Shown: positions 34,912 through 43,536 of the stretch, in pieces
How the letters are laid out: every line of letters starts with the position of its first letter
Position numbering within the stretch: position 1 is the stretch's first letter
From: UBA6055 sp965214085
Lineage (GTDB): Bacteria > Chloroflexota > Anaerolineae > Aggregatilineales > Phototrophicaceae
Assembly (NCBI GenBank): GCA_965214085.1
Contig: OZ243937.1
Span: 2,356,001 to 2,420,000 of the forward strand
Reading direction: 5' to 3'
Length of the DNA: 64,000 bases
Notes under the pieces: model-generated
Told to the model about the DNA's origin: nothing
Databases searched by the model: none
The model's input: only the letters and a program-made list of their open reading frames with translations
Made by a program: the position numbers and the translations under genes

Positions 34912-35273
34912 GGTAGTGTATCGCATTCGGTTGCAATTCAATTTCACCACAAAGACACAAAGGCACAAAGCTCACAAAGCATATGGCATATCTCGATTAA
35001 GTTTCTCGGTGCTCTCGCATTTCTCGCTGGGCAATCGCATCAATATCCATAAATGACGAATTTATAATCAAACTAACAAATTGTAGGGGCGAGCCTTGGC
35101 TCGCCCATGAAATCTGGCAAAATCACCGTTATATTGCGTCCTTTATTGGCATATTCGGATAGTTCTCGGAGTTCTTGGCGCCTAAGTGTTGAAATAATTT
35201 GATGCGATTGCCCTAGCATTTCTCGGTGTCCTTGATGCTATAGATCTGTATCAACCGAAAAGGATACATTTCC
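34912..35273. mobile_element. Family A MITE-like element, copy A2, with nested B
   Basis: Left end GGTAGTGTATCGCATTCGG, right end inverted GGAAATGTATCCTTTTCGG: the two read as imperfect terminal inverted repeats of about 19-25 bases. Flanks CCCGGCAG (34904-34911) and CCCGGCAA (35274-35281) match 7 of 8. Nested B occupies 35027-35215, bounded by perfect direct repeats GCATTTCTCG (35017-35026 and 35216-35225). The B part contains the hairpin GGGGCGAGCC-TT-GGCTCGCCC. Fills the gap between the RraA-like and MFS genes. Confidence 0.8.
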
Positions 35274-35287
35274 CCCGGCAATCGAGA

Positions 35288-36541
35288 TTAGTCGCGCTTT
35301 CGATCGGCGCCCGTATCCCCGCGCAGCGTACGCCGGAACACCAGCAGAATGGGCAGCAGCATCAGGCCCGACACGGATATGGCGGTACGCACGGATGACG
35401 CCAGCCCGATAGCGCCGACCGCCGGCCCGCCCGCGATCTGCCCCAAGGCGTCCGCCTGCCCTTGAATCGACAGCACCGTCGCGCGCACATCCGACTCAAC
35501 ATACAGATTGATCCAGGCTTCCATCAGCGGGTTGCGCACCTGCCGCGCCGCCTGCGTCAGCCACAGCCCGAGCAGAATCAGCGCGAAGTTTTCGCCCAGT
35601 GTGAAGAGCAGTACGCTGCCGATCATCACAACATAGACCAGCATCAGCGTCTTGGCCACCAAGCGCCCGTCGGACAAATCGAGGCGACGCCGCAAGATTT
35701 CGGTCGCGCCCAGACTGAGTGGCATGGATACCGCGCTGATGATGCCAAACCAGGCGATCTCGTTAATTGGACCCAGCGGCGGCAAGCTGAAATTCTCGAG
35801 GATATGCGCGATGGACAGCCTGTCGAAGCCCTCGCTGAAAGCGCCGTGAATGATGGTCGCCAGCATAATCAGGACCAGGATGCGGCTGGCGCGAATCAGC
35901 GTGAGGCCTTCGCGCAAGGTCGAAAAAAGCGCAGGCCAGGTGTCGCGCTCTTCCGATTGACGCCGCTGAAAGCCGCGCTCCGGCATCACAATCGCCAGCA
36001 GCGCCGCCAGCAGCAATAGCAGCACACCCCCAGCGATAATGGCGGTTTGCAGGCTGATGCTGGCCAAAGCCACGCTGACGAAAATCGCCAGAAAACTCGT
36101 TACTTGCGCCACTTGGGATGCGCGCAGAAATGCGCCGCCGGCTCGCTCGGACCCGATCTCGTCGACCACCCAAGCCGAAGTCGCGCCGCTGAGAAAAGTA
36201 TAGCCCAAACCCATGATGACCTGAGCAACCAGCAAAGCCTCGAATAGCGGCAGGCTGCCCTCCACCAGAAAGCCGATGCCCAGCAGCAGGAAACCGAGAA
36301 TTATCGAAAGGCGCCGGCTGTAAACATCGGCCACGGCGCCAGTCGGTATCTCCATCAGAAAGGCGGTCAACTCGAGGGTCGTGCCAACTAATACCAGTTG
36401 CAGCGGATTCAAGCCGACCTGCCGCACGTGGTAGACCAGATTGACGGTGAACACGGAAGTCAGCGCTATGGACTGCACCGCCGTCATCAGCATAAACAGC
36501 TTGTACGCGTCAGGTTGGAAGGCGCGGTATCGCGTCAGCAT
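35288..36541 (-). CDS. MFS transporter
   Basis: 417 residues, twelve hydrophobic helices. EIPTGAVADVYSRRLSI is the MFS loop 2-3 motif (GxxaDrxxRR). ATG 36541 has GGAGGT 4-5 bases before it. The N-terminal half (FTVNLVYHVRQVGLNPLQLVLVG) resembles drug/sugar efflux-type MFS proteins of Gram-positive bacteria. Substrate unknown. The stop codon lies 14 bases beyond the A2 element. Confidence 0.88.
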   Translation of the reverse strand: MLTRYRAFQPDAYKLFMLMTAVQSIALTSVFTVNLVYHVRQVGLNPLQLVLVGTTLELTAFLMEIPTGAVADVYSRRLSIILGFLLLGIGFLVEGSLPLFEALLVAQVIMGLGYTFLSGATSAWVVDEIGSERAGGAFLRASQVAQVTSFLAIFVSVALASISLQTAIIAGGVLLLLLAALLAIVMPERGFQRRQSEERDTWPALFSTLREGLTLIRASRILVLIMLATIIHGAFSEGFDRLSIAHILENFSLPPLGPINEIAWFGIISAVSMPLSLGATEILRRRLDLSDGRLVAKTLMLVYVVMIGSVLLFTLGENFALILLGLWLTQAARQVRNPLMEAWINLYVESDVRATVLSIQGQADALGQIAGGPAVGAIGLASSVRTAISVSGLMLLPILLVFRRTLRGDTGADRKRD

Positions 36542-36566
36542 GAGTACCTCCAATTCCGCGGCGAAG

Positions 36567-37646
36567 TCACAGCGTCGGCGAGCTGCGCCGCAAGACGCCG
36601 CTGCCTAGAAACTGTGCCAGCTCAGCCGTCCGCAGGCGAATCAAATCAGGCGCCGCAGCGCGCAATTGCGGATGATGCAAATTCTGCAGCAGCCAGCGGC
36701 AAGACGCTAACTGACGAGCGGCGATGAAGACCTCAAGCGCTTCTCGGTCGACATTTGCATCGAGGCGCGCCGACAGATAGCCGTCTAAGAGCGCGCCTTC
36801 CAACTGGTCATAGTCCGCGCTGCGCTCGCCCCGCAACTGCCACAGCAGCGGCGCCAAGTCATAAAGAAAGTATCCCCAGCCGCTGTACTCAAAGTCAAGC
36901 GCGGCGATAGAATCACCCCCGAAGAGCGCATTCTTCGCCAAGAGGTCGGCATGAATCAAGCCAAAGTTGTCGCGCTGGCCGTCAAGCCGCGCCATGACCT
37001 GGCCCACGCGCTGCGCCACTTGGGCAAAGACCTCGCCTTGCCCAGCTGCTAGCGCGCTGCTTTCGTCAGCGGATCCGTAGGGAGACTCGACGCCAAACAA
37101 ACCCTGGTGATCCAGGCGCGGCCGATCAAAGCCGGCTGGCGGCTCAAATTGCGCCTCTTGATGCAAGCTGCCCAGGTAGCGCCCGATGCGGCGACAATCC
37201 GCCACATTGAGCTCGCGCGCGGATTTGTGCCGGCCGGCGATATGTTCGAACAGCACGCAGTAAACGTCGTGCGGCGGCGGCAGCCTCTCATGCGGCAGCG
37301 TGGCGTAAAGCCGCTCTTCCCCGCCCACGCTCAACGTTACCGGAGCCGGCGCGAGCAAATCCGTCCGCTGTCGTATCAGCCGCAGCCATTCCAACTCCGA
37401 GCGCAAACGGGACGCCTTGATTCGGCCCGGCAAGCTCAGGCGCAATACGTAGCGGGCAGTGGTTGTTCTTACAGCGAAGACGGCATTCGAGCTATAACTC
37501 AAGCAGTTGAGCGCTTCAAGCGGCAAAGCCCAAGCGCGAACCGCGTCCGCCGCAAGGTCCGCGTACAGCGCCTTCTGCGCGCCCAGGCTCCACTCGCCGA
37601 AATCACCCGGCGGATAGGGCTCGTGGCTGGCTGAGGCGATAGTCAT
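36567..37646 (-). CDS. Phosphotransferase enzyme family protein (APH / homoserine-kinase-like)
   Basis: 359 residues from ATG 37646. YVLRLSLPG has the ATP Lys region replaced by Arg-Leu context, DNFGLIHADLLAKNALF is the catalytic HxDxxxxN loop and IAALDFEYSGWGYFLYDLAPLLW the metal-binding DFE. Members phosphorylate small alcohols such as homoserine or choline. It precedes the MFS gene by 25 bases on the same strand, so the pair may form one unit. Divergent from lspA. Confidence 0.8.
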   Translation of the reverse strand: MTIASASHEPYPPGDFGEWSLGAQKALYADLAADAVRAWALPLEALNCLSYSSNAVFAVRTTTARYVLRLSLPGRIKASRLRSELEWLRLIRQRTDLLAPAPVTLSVGGEERLYATLPHERLPPPHDVYCVLFEHIAGRHKSARELNVADCRRIGRYLGSLHQEAQFEPPAGFDRPRLDHQGLFGVESPYGSADESSALAAGQGEVFAQVAQRVGQVMARLDGQRDNFGLIHADLLAKNALFGGDSIAALDFEYSGWGYFLYDLAPLLWQLRGERSADYDQLEGALLDGYLSARLDANVDREALEVFIAARQLASCRWLLQNLHHPQLRAAAPDLIRLRTAELAQFLGSGVLRRSSPTL

Positions 37647-37727
37647 AGAACGACGGTCATTTGGATAGCGCGCGCGCAATTTCTGCTACAATGAGCCGAG
37701 CTTCCGCTGCTGTTGATGGAGCGAATC

Positions 37728-38228
37728 ATGCGCAAGTGGTTCATTTTGGGCGGCTCATTGTCTTTGGCCGCGCTGGCCGATCAAGCCAGCAAACATTGGA
37801 TACGCGACAATTTGGAAGTTTATGAGACTATTCAGCCTGTGCCGGCGCTGGCGCCATTTTTTCAGCTGACCCGCAGCAGCAACACCGGCGCGGCATTCGG
37901 CATATTTCCCATGGCCGGCGATGCCTTCCTGGTGATTGCAATTCTGATTATCGCAGGGTTGCTCTGGTATTTCCGCGAGGTTCCGGCGGGCGGGCGGCTC
38001 CTGCCCTTTGCGATCGGCCTGGTCATCGGCGGCGCCGTCGGCAATGCGCTCGACCGGCTGCAGCATGGCCACGTGGTCGACTTCATCCACTATCAAATTC
38101 CCAACTTGATTTCCAACGTATCGAATCTGGCCGACCATGCCATCGTCTGCGGTGTATTGATCGTCATCGCTGAGAGTTTCTGGCGAGATTTTCGCGCTAA
38201 GCCTGGTGATCCCGCTGACAGCGATTGA
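37728..38228 (+). CDS. lspA: Lipoprotein signal peptidase
   Basis: 166 residues. GGAG six bases before ATG 37728 favours this start over 37713/37716. Four membrane helices; GNALDRLQHGHVVDFI and NVSNLADHAI hold the two catalytic Asp, and SSNTGAAFGIF is the other conserved block. It cleaves signal peptides ahead of the lipidated Cys of proteins such as the one encoded at 15294. Its partner lgt lies at the right end of the window. Confidence 0.93.
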   Translation: MRKWFILGGSLSLAALADQASKHWIRDNLEVYETIQPVPALAPFFQLTRSSNTGAAFGIFPMAGDAFLVIAILIIAGLLWYFREVPAGGRLLPFAIGLVIGGAVGNALDRLQHGHVVDFIHYQIPNLISNVSNLADHAIVCGVLIVIAESFWRDFRAKPGDPADSD

Positions 38229-38270
38229 CGCCCGCAGGCTGCCTGCATATAGGCAAAGCGCGCGACAGCG

Positions 38271-38810
38271 CTAGATCTTTTTCTCGAGCTCAATTTCGTC
38301 GCGGATGGTGATGCCGTTTAAGCCCGTGATGGGAATCTGAGGCTTGATACGGCGGGCATCGGCAATCGCGTTACGATGCACAGTGACCAGCTCGTAACCG
38401 CGCCTCTGCCAGAACTTGAGCGCCGCTAAATTGTCATTAGTCGTGACCAGCCACAAGCGCTCGATGCCGGCCTCCCGCGCCCAATTCTCCACCGCTTCCA
38501 CCAGCGCGGAACCAACGCCCTCGGACTCCGTCAAGCTGTTGAGCGTGGTGATCTCGCATTCTTTGTCGCCGATGTGAACCGTGACCAAGCCGATGTTTTC
38601 AGCGACAAGTTCCTCATCGCTCTCACCGTCTTCGCTTGCTTCCGCTTCCGGCGCCTCCGCCGGCCGCTCGGCCATGAAGCCCGGCAGCAGGTGCCCGTAA
38701 ACGGACTTGCCGCGCGAGACAATCTGTGTGGTGCCCCAGCGCTCGTCCAAGAAATGCGCCACCCACTCCCGGTCAGAGCGTTCCAGCGGCCGTATATTGT
38801 AGTCGGTCAT
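38271..38810 (-). CDS. GNAT family N-acetyltransferase with acidic insert
   Basis: 179 residues from ATG 38810. YNIRPLERSDREWVAHFLDERWG is the usual N-terminus; SESEGVGSALVEAVENWAREAGIERLWLVTTNDN is motif A with the acetyl-CoA loop (short as TESEGVGSALV) and AALKFWQRRGYELV motif B. Between strands 2 and 3 sits an unusual Glu/Ala/Asp-rich stretch (PAEAPEAEASEDGESDEEL, about residues 50-68) that looks disordered. Substrate unknown. Confidence 0.82.
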   Translation of the reverse strand: MTDYNIRPLERSDREWVAHFLDERWGTTQIVSRGKSVYGHLLPGFMAERPAEAPEAEASEDGESDEELVAENIGLVTVHIGDKECEITTLNSLTESEGVGSALVEAVENWAREAGIERLWLVTTNDNLAALKFWQRRGYELVTVHRNAIADARRIKPQIPITGLNGITIRDEIELEKKI

Positions 38811-38892
38811 TGCCAAGACCTTTATTCTGTCGTTCGTCTGCACCCTACATTATAGCCCGTTTGACGGATGAGGGAAAATACGGGGGGCGCAG

Positions 38893-39259
38893 GGTAGTGT
38901 ATCGAATTCGGTTGAAATTATATTTCACCACAAAGACACAAAGGCACAAAGCACACAAAGAATATGGCATATCTCGATTAAGTTTCTCGGTGCTCTCGCA
39001 TTTCTCGCCGGGCAATCGCATCAATATCCATAAATGACGAATTTATTATCAAACTAACAAATTGTAGGGGCGAGCCTTGGCTCGCCCATGAATTCTGGCA
39101 GAAAATCACCTTTTCATTGCGTCCTTTATTGGCAATTTTTCGGATATATCTCGGAGTTCTTGGCACCTTAGTGTTGAAATAATTTGATGCGATTGCCCTA
39201 GCAATTCTCGGTGTCCTCGATGGTATAGTATCTGTATCAACCGAAAAGGATACATTTCC
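38893..39259. mobile_element. Family A MITE-like element, copy A3, with nested B
   Basis: Same structure as A2: left end GGTAGTGTATCGAATTCGG, right end inverted GGAAATGTATCCTTTTCGG. Nested B lies at 39008-39200, between GCATTTCTCG (38998-39007) and GCAATTCTCG (39201-39210). I see no matching 8-base direct repeat outside (GGGCGCAG against AGCCGCGG). It lies 18 bases past the end of the DMT transporter gene. Confidence 0.75.
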
Positions 39260-39277
39260 AGCCGCGGCGAGGCCGGT

Positions 39278-40186
39278 TCAAGCGGCGAAGAGCAAAGCCA
39301 CGCCCGCGATGGCAATCAGCGTGCCAACGACCGCGCGCGCCGTGATGCGTTCGCCAAAAGCCAGATAGGCGATGGGAATCAAGAATATCGGCGTGGTATT
39401 CGTCAACGTCGACGAGATGCCGACGCTAGTATATTGCAGCGAGATCAGTATCAGCGTCGTGCCGGCGACCGGACCCGAAACCGCCGCCAGTACTAGCCAA
39501 ACCAAGGCGCGGGACGAAGACACGATCAACTCCAGGTTGTGCCGCAGCGTACCGCGCAGGGCGATATATACCCAGAGCAATACGATGGCAACTATCGTGC
39601 GAATGAGGCCCGCGCTCATGGGCGAGAAGCCGCCGGCCACACCTTCCGACATCAGCACAAAGCCAGCTCCCTGAGCCACCGCGGCCGCCACAGCCATCGC
39701 CAAGCCCTTGCCATAGTCAGCGTCTTGCTCGTTAATCTGCCGCGCGCCCCGCTCGGACACCACCCAGACAACCCCGCCGACTACAAAGACGATGCCGATG
39801 ACAGCGAATGCGGGCAATTGCTGCCCCAGGAAAATCCAAGCCATCAGCGCGGCGAATATCGGCGAAGTAGACCCGATCAGCATCGTCAGCCGCGGCCCGA
39901 TGTACTGGAAGGAGCGCAGCAGGAAAAGCGCCGAGATGACGAAACCCGCCAGGCTCGACAGTCCCAGAATCAGCCAGCGGTCCGGCGCGGCCTGCAACGG
40001 GACCGGTTCGCCATGAATCACTTGATGCAGCGGCACGTAGAAGACCAGCGAAATGAGCAGACTCAGCGCCATGGAAAAGCTCGCGTCGATCTTGCGCCCG
40101 GCCAATGTATACGCGGTCGATGCGACGCCGAAAACAAGGGCGGCGCCCAGCGCTAATATCTCGCCAAGTACGTATTCCAAGTTCAC
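39278..40186 (-). CDS. EamA-family (DMT) transporter
   Basis: 302 residues, GTG start. Ten hydrophobic helices in two EamA repeats of about 140 residues each: the first ends at FVVGGVVWVVSERG, the second contains SLQYTSVGISSTLTNTTPIFLIPIAYLAFGERIT, the classic family motif. The first repeat has the equivalent IGPRLTMLIGSTSPIFAALMAWIFLGQ. Probably exports or imports a metabolite; substrate unknown. Last gene of a minus-strand series. Confidence 0.88.
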   Translation of the reverse strand: MNLEYVLGEILALGAALVFGVASTAYTLAGRKIDASFSMALSLLISLVFYVPLHQVIHGEPVPLQAAPDRWLILGLSSLAGFVISALFLLRSFQYIGPRLTMLIGSTSPIFAALMAWIFLGQQLPAFAVIGIVFVVGGVVWVVSERGARQINEQDADYGKGLAMAVAAAVAQGAGFVLMSEGVAGGFSPMSAGLIRTIVAIVLLWVYIALRGTLRHNLELIVSSSRALVWLVLAAVSGPVAGTTLILISLQYTSVGISSTLTNTTPIFLIPIAYLAFGERITARAVVGTLIAIAGVALLFAA

Positions 40187-40268
40187 CTGCGCTTCTGCAA
40201 GGACGGTGCGATGCAGCGATTGTAGTGGGCTTGCCGCCGCAAGGCAATTGGCTGGGCCCGGCGCGGCC

Positions 40269-40784
40269 TTACCCGGCTCTCAGCTTCTCGAATTCGCGCA
40301 GCCAAGCTGTGCAGTGGCTCTCGCGCCGGTCACTATCCGCGGCGAAAGCGGCTGCCGCCGACCGCATCCACTCCAGCGCTTCCGCATTCTGCCCCAGGCG
40401 GTGCTTGACCATGCCGATGTAATACTGTGCCTCAGCCCGCTCGGGTACAGCAGCCAGCGCCTTGAAGAAATGCGCCTCCGCCACCCGCCAGTCTTTGCCG
40501 CGGTAAGCGATCATACCCTTGCCGAAATTCGCCAGCGCCTCGTAGGGATTCAGCCGCAGCGCTTCGTCAAATGCCGCGACCGCAGCCGGCTTCTGCTTGT
40601 CTTCCAGCAGCAGCAGTCCCAGCGCCGCATGATACTCGGCATGATTGGGCAGCAGCTCAATTGCCGCATTTAATTCAGCGATTGCGCTACCTGGGTCGCG
40701 CGCGGCAAAAGCAGCCAGCCCAGCCCGATAGCGTTGATCGGCCTCGTAGCGTGAAAGACCCAAACGCTGCGCCAAGCTTGGCAT
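40269..40784 (-). CDS. TPR-repeat protein
   Basis: 171 residues, about three to four tetratricopeptide repeats: AGLAAFAARDPGSAIAELNAAIELLP, HAALGLLLLEDKQKPAAVAAFDEALRLNP, FGKGMIAYRGKDWRVAEAHFFKALAAVPE and YYIGMVKHRLGQNAEALEWMRSAAAAF. These units are given as separate helices pairs of about 34 residues. No signal peptide. Eight bases after the RDD gene on the same strand, so probably coupled; a protein-protein adaptor role is inferred. Confidence 0.85.
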   Translation of the reverse strand: MPSLAQRLGLSRYEADQRYRAGLAAFAARDPGSAIAELNAAIELLPNHAEYHAALGLLLLEDKQKPAAVAAFDEALRLNPYEALANFGKGMIAYRGKDWRVAEAHFFKALAAVPERAEAQYYIGMVKHRLGQNAEALEWMRSAAAAFAADSDRRESHCTAWLREFEKLRAG

Positions 40785-40792
40785 ATCAGGGG

Positions 40793-41257
40793 CTACACGT
40801 CGACTGTATGCCGCCGTCCGTCTTTGCGTACGACGTAGGTCCGCGCCAGCTTGTCATGCCAAGTCTGATTGTTCTTGTCGAATATCGCCCAGATGTAACC
40901 CAGCCCGCAGACGATCGAACTGACGTGATAGCCAATGGCTCGTATCACGGCGTCGGTATCGCTTAGGGGCGTGCCATCCGCTTTGATAACGCGAATGCTC
41001 AGCGCGAACTTGCCCGGGGTCTGCCCATCGCGGCGCGTCAAGAAGTACCATTGGTAAGCGACCGGTAATGCAAAGCCGACAATCTGAAAGATCGAATCGG
41101 AGCCGCCGCCAAGAAGACCACCGACGAAGAGTACCAGCAGCAGCAGCATAATCTCCAGGAAGACGTCAATGATGAGGGCTAGCAATCGGGCGAAGAAGCC
41201 AGCCAATTCATGTGTTTCACTTGGGACCCCGTGCTTGTTTTTTGCTTTCTCGTCCAT
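40793..41257 (-). CDS. RDD-family membrane protein
   Basis: 154 residues from ATG 41257 (GGAGAG upstream). GFFARLLALIIDVFLEIMLLLL opens the RDD domain with its conserved Arg and Asp, DGQTPGKFALSIRVIKADG is the loop motif GxTxGK, and NQTWHDKLARTYVVRK the C-terminal DxxxxT block. Two to three membrane helices. RDD proteins are of mixed function (some are Na+/H+ antiporters). Confidence 0.88.
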   Translation of the reverse strand: MDEKAKNKHGVPSETHELAGFFARLLALIIDVFLEIMLLLLVLFVGGLLGGGSDSIFQIVGFALPVAYQWYFLTRRDGQTPGKFALSIRVIKADGTPLSDTDAVIRAIGYHVSSIVCGLGYIWAIFDKNNQTWHDKLARTYVVRKDGRRHTVDV

Positions 41258-41355
41258 CTTTAGCTCTCTCCTCGCTTGCGGGGACGCGGCCAAGGCTCAC
41301 GTTTCCGCCTCAAGTGTACAATTTAGTCTTATTGCCGGTCAACAAAGCATACTGC

Positions 41356-42381
41356 TCAATCATGCAATTCATACAGAATGGCCGGATGCGGCTCGGCTTC
41401 AAACTGCTTTAAGTTCGCGATGGACAAGCGCCCGTGCTGATACAGGTATTCGATATGCGCGCCGGCTTCTTCGAGAGCCAGCAGAATATGATAGCCTTCC
41501 ACATCCGGGTACATCGCGTGAGAAATCTCGGCGATAGTCATGGGCGCGCCCTGATCGCGCATGATCTTGCGGATGCGGTCCAGTTTACGGTTGTGGCTGG
41601 AGCGGATGGCGTTGATGCGCCCGTATAGATCGTGAATCGCGTCTTCATGGCTGCCCAGCGCCAGCTCGATGCCTTCGACGCGCAGCAGCTTGCGCAGCGA
41701 ATCGGCATAATGATCCAAGCCCATGTAATGCGTGATGCTCTCGGGAGACTGGTGCGGGGTCGTCCGCGACAGCACATGATCGGCGCTGAGCAGGATGTTG
41801 CCCAGCCGGATGCAAACTTGCCCCGGGCAATGGCCCGGCGTGTGGATGAATTCCATGCCATCGATGACCTGCTCGTCTTCGATGCTGAAATCGACCGCGA
41901 TGGACGTGACGTGTTGCTTGGCGAAACCGTACATGGCGAACAGCGCTTCTCGCTGCGATGGCGCTATGCCGGCTCTGTCGAAATAGATGCCCAGCGCTTT
42001 GGTCGCCACGATGACGCGTTCTTCGTAATTGGTGAGCACGCGCAGGTCCAGTTCGTGAATGCCGACGGCCGCGTCCGTGTGTTCCAAGACGAAAGCCAAG
42101 CCGCCGAAGTGATCAATATGCCCATGCGTGATGATGACGCGCTCAATATCGCGCAGTGTCATGGTCTTGCCGTAGCGCTCGCCGATCTGCCGGAAGCCGT
42201 CAAGCAAGTCGTCATTGCTGCGCCCCATGCCCGAGCCGGTATCCACCAGCGTTAGCGGGCCCGCGCCATCCAGGACAAATGCGTGGCCGCTGAAGTCATT
42301 GGGGAAGAGCAGCATCGGCAGGCGATAGATGTCTACGCCGCTGCTGCTGGTGAATCGCTCAACCGCTGGCAAGGTCGTCAC
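41356..42381 (-). CDS. Metallo-beta-lactamase fold hydrolase
   Basis: 341 residues, GTG start. ITHGHIDHFGGLAFV is the HxHxDH zinc motif, HTPGHCPGQVCIRL the third ligand block, ILLSADHVLSRTTPH the bridging Asp, and GSHEDAIHDLYGRI the last His. The C-terminal 100 residues (IRKIMRDQGAPMTIAEISHAMYP) form a winged-helix-like tail as in LACTB2/RNase-type members. Substrate unknown, thioesterase or nuclease both possible. Confidence 0.85.
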   Translation of the reverse strand: MTTLPAVERFTSSSGVDIYRLPMLLFPNDFSGHAFVLDGAGPLTLVDTGSGMGRSNDDLLDGFRQIGERYGKTMTLRDIERVIITHGHIDHFGGLAFVLEHTDAAVGIHELDLRVLTNYEERVIVATKALGIYFDRAGIAPSQREALFAMYGFAKQHVTSIAVDFSIEDEQVIDGMEFIHTPGHCPGQVCIRLGNILLSADHVLSRTTPHQSPESITHYMGLDHYADSLRKLLRVEGIELALGSHEDAIHDLYGRINAIRSSHNRKLDRIRKIMRDQGAPMTIAEISHAMYPDVEGYHILLALEEAGAHIEYLYQHGRLSIANLKQFEAEPHPAILYELHD

Positions 42382-42486
42382 TTCAATGCACTCCCTTCGC
42401 GGGACGCCCCACGTAGGCAGTCCCTAAACCCAGTGTACCGCAATGCGAAGGCATGGCTGCGATCGGGCTCTGCGCAGCCATTCAAA

Positions 42487-43452
42487 CTATGGCGTCCCGC
42501 TGCCGGCCACGATGCTGTAAACCACGAAGGCGATATAAGCGCCCAAAAATAGCGCCGCCCCCCGCCGCCCCAGCCGCTGATGCCGCATGAAGGGAATGAG
42601 CAGCACGGCGAAGGCGATCATGACGAAGAACTCAAACTGCACAGCTCCGCGCTCGACTTGTATGGGCTGCACGAATGCGGTCACGCCCAGGATGAGCAGC
42701 AGATTAGCGATATTGGAGCCGACAACATTGCCAATCGCCAGATCCGTCTCGCGGTGATATGCCGCTGACAACGACGCCGCCAACTCCGGCAGTGAGGTGC
42801 CAAAAGCCACCAGCGTGATGGCGATCACCAATTCGCTGATGCCGAAAAAGCGCGCCAGATTGACCGCGCCTTCGACCATCATGCGCGAGCCCAATACCAG
42901 CGCTGCCACGCCAGCGAACAAGAATAGGAACTCGCGCCCCCGGCTGACCTTGCCGTCGGGGCTGCCCTCCAGGTCCGCCAGCAGGCGCTCTTGCGTCTCG
43001 GATTCGCGGCGCGCCAGCCAGTATATCAGCAGGTTGAAGGCGACAAACGCCAGCAGCAAGATGACGCCGTCCAGCCGAGTGATCTGGCCGTCAAGCGTCA
43101 AGGCAAAAGCTAGCAGCGAGACCAGAATCATGATTGGAACTTCGCGCCGCAGCAGGATGGCTTTGACGCTCAGGGGGGCGATCAAGCCGGTCGCGCCCAG
43201 TATCAAGCCGATATTAGCGATGTTCGAGCCGATGACATTACCCACCGCCAGATCGCTCTTGCCCGCCAGCGCCGCCTGAACGCTCACCAGCAACTCTGGC
43301 ATGGAGGTACCGATGGCGACAAATGTCAAGGCGATGATCAAAACCGATACGCCGAAGGACAGCGCCAGGTTGGAGGCGCCGCGCACCAGCCAGTTGCCTC
43401 CGAAGAACAGGCCGACAAATCCAGCGATCAGCAGCGCAACTTGGCCAATCAT
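42487..43452 (-). CDS. Calcium/sodium antiporter, CaCA family
   Basis: 321 residues from ATG 43452. Two inverted alpha-repeats are plain: VAIGTSMPELLVSVQAA with GNVIGSNIANIGLILG, and VAFGTSLPELAASLSAA with GNVVGSNIANLLLILG. Each supplies the ion-binding Glu and Asn. About ten membrane helices; an acidic/basic cytoplasmic loop (RRESETQERLLADLEGSPDG) separates the halves. Similar in size to E. coli YrbG. Confidence 0.92.
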   Translation of the reverse strand: MIGQVALLIAGFVGLFFGGNWLVRGASNLALSFGVSVLIIALTFVAIGTSMPELLVSVQAALAGKSDLAVGNVIGSNIANIGLILGATGLIAPLSVKAILLRREVPIMILVSLLAFALTLDGQITRLDGVILLLAFVAFNLLIYWLARRESETQERLLADLEGSPDGKVSRGREFLFLFAGVAALVLGSRMMVEGAVNLARFFGISELVIAITLVAFGTSLPELAASLSAAYHRETDLAIGNVVGSNIANLLLILGVTAFVQPIQVERGAVQFEFFVMIAFAVLLIPFMRHQRLGRRGAALFLGAYIAFVVYSIVAGSGTP

Positions 43453-43536
43453 CGACGTGATTCCTCTAAGGCACGATGGCGGCAAGGGATTGACACAGCC
43501 GTGGAAGCCTTCGTTTGCGCATCCAGACGGGAGCGA

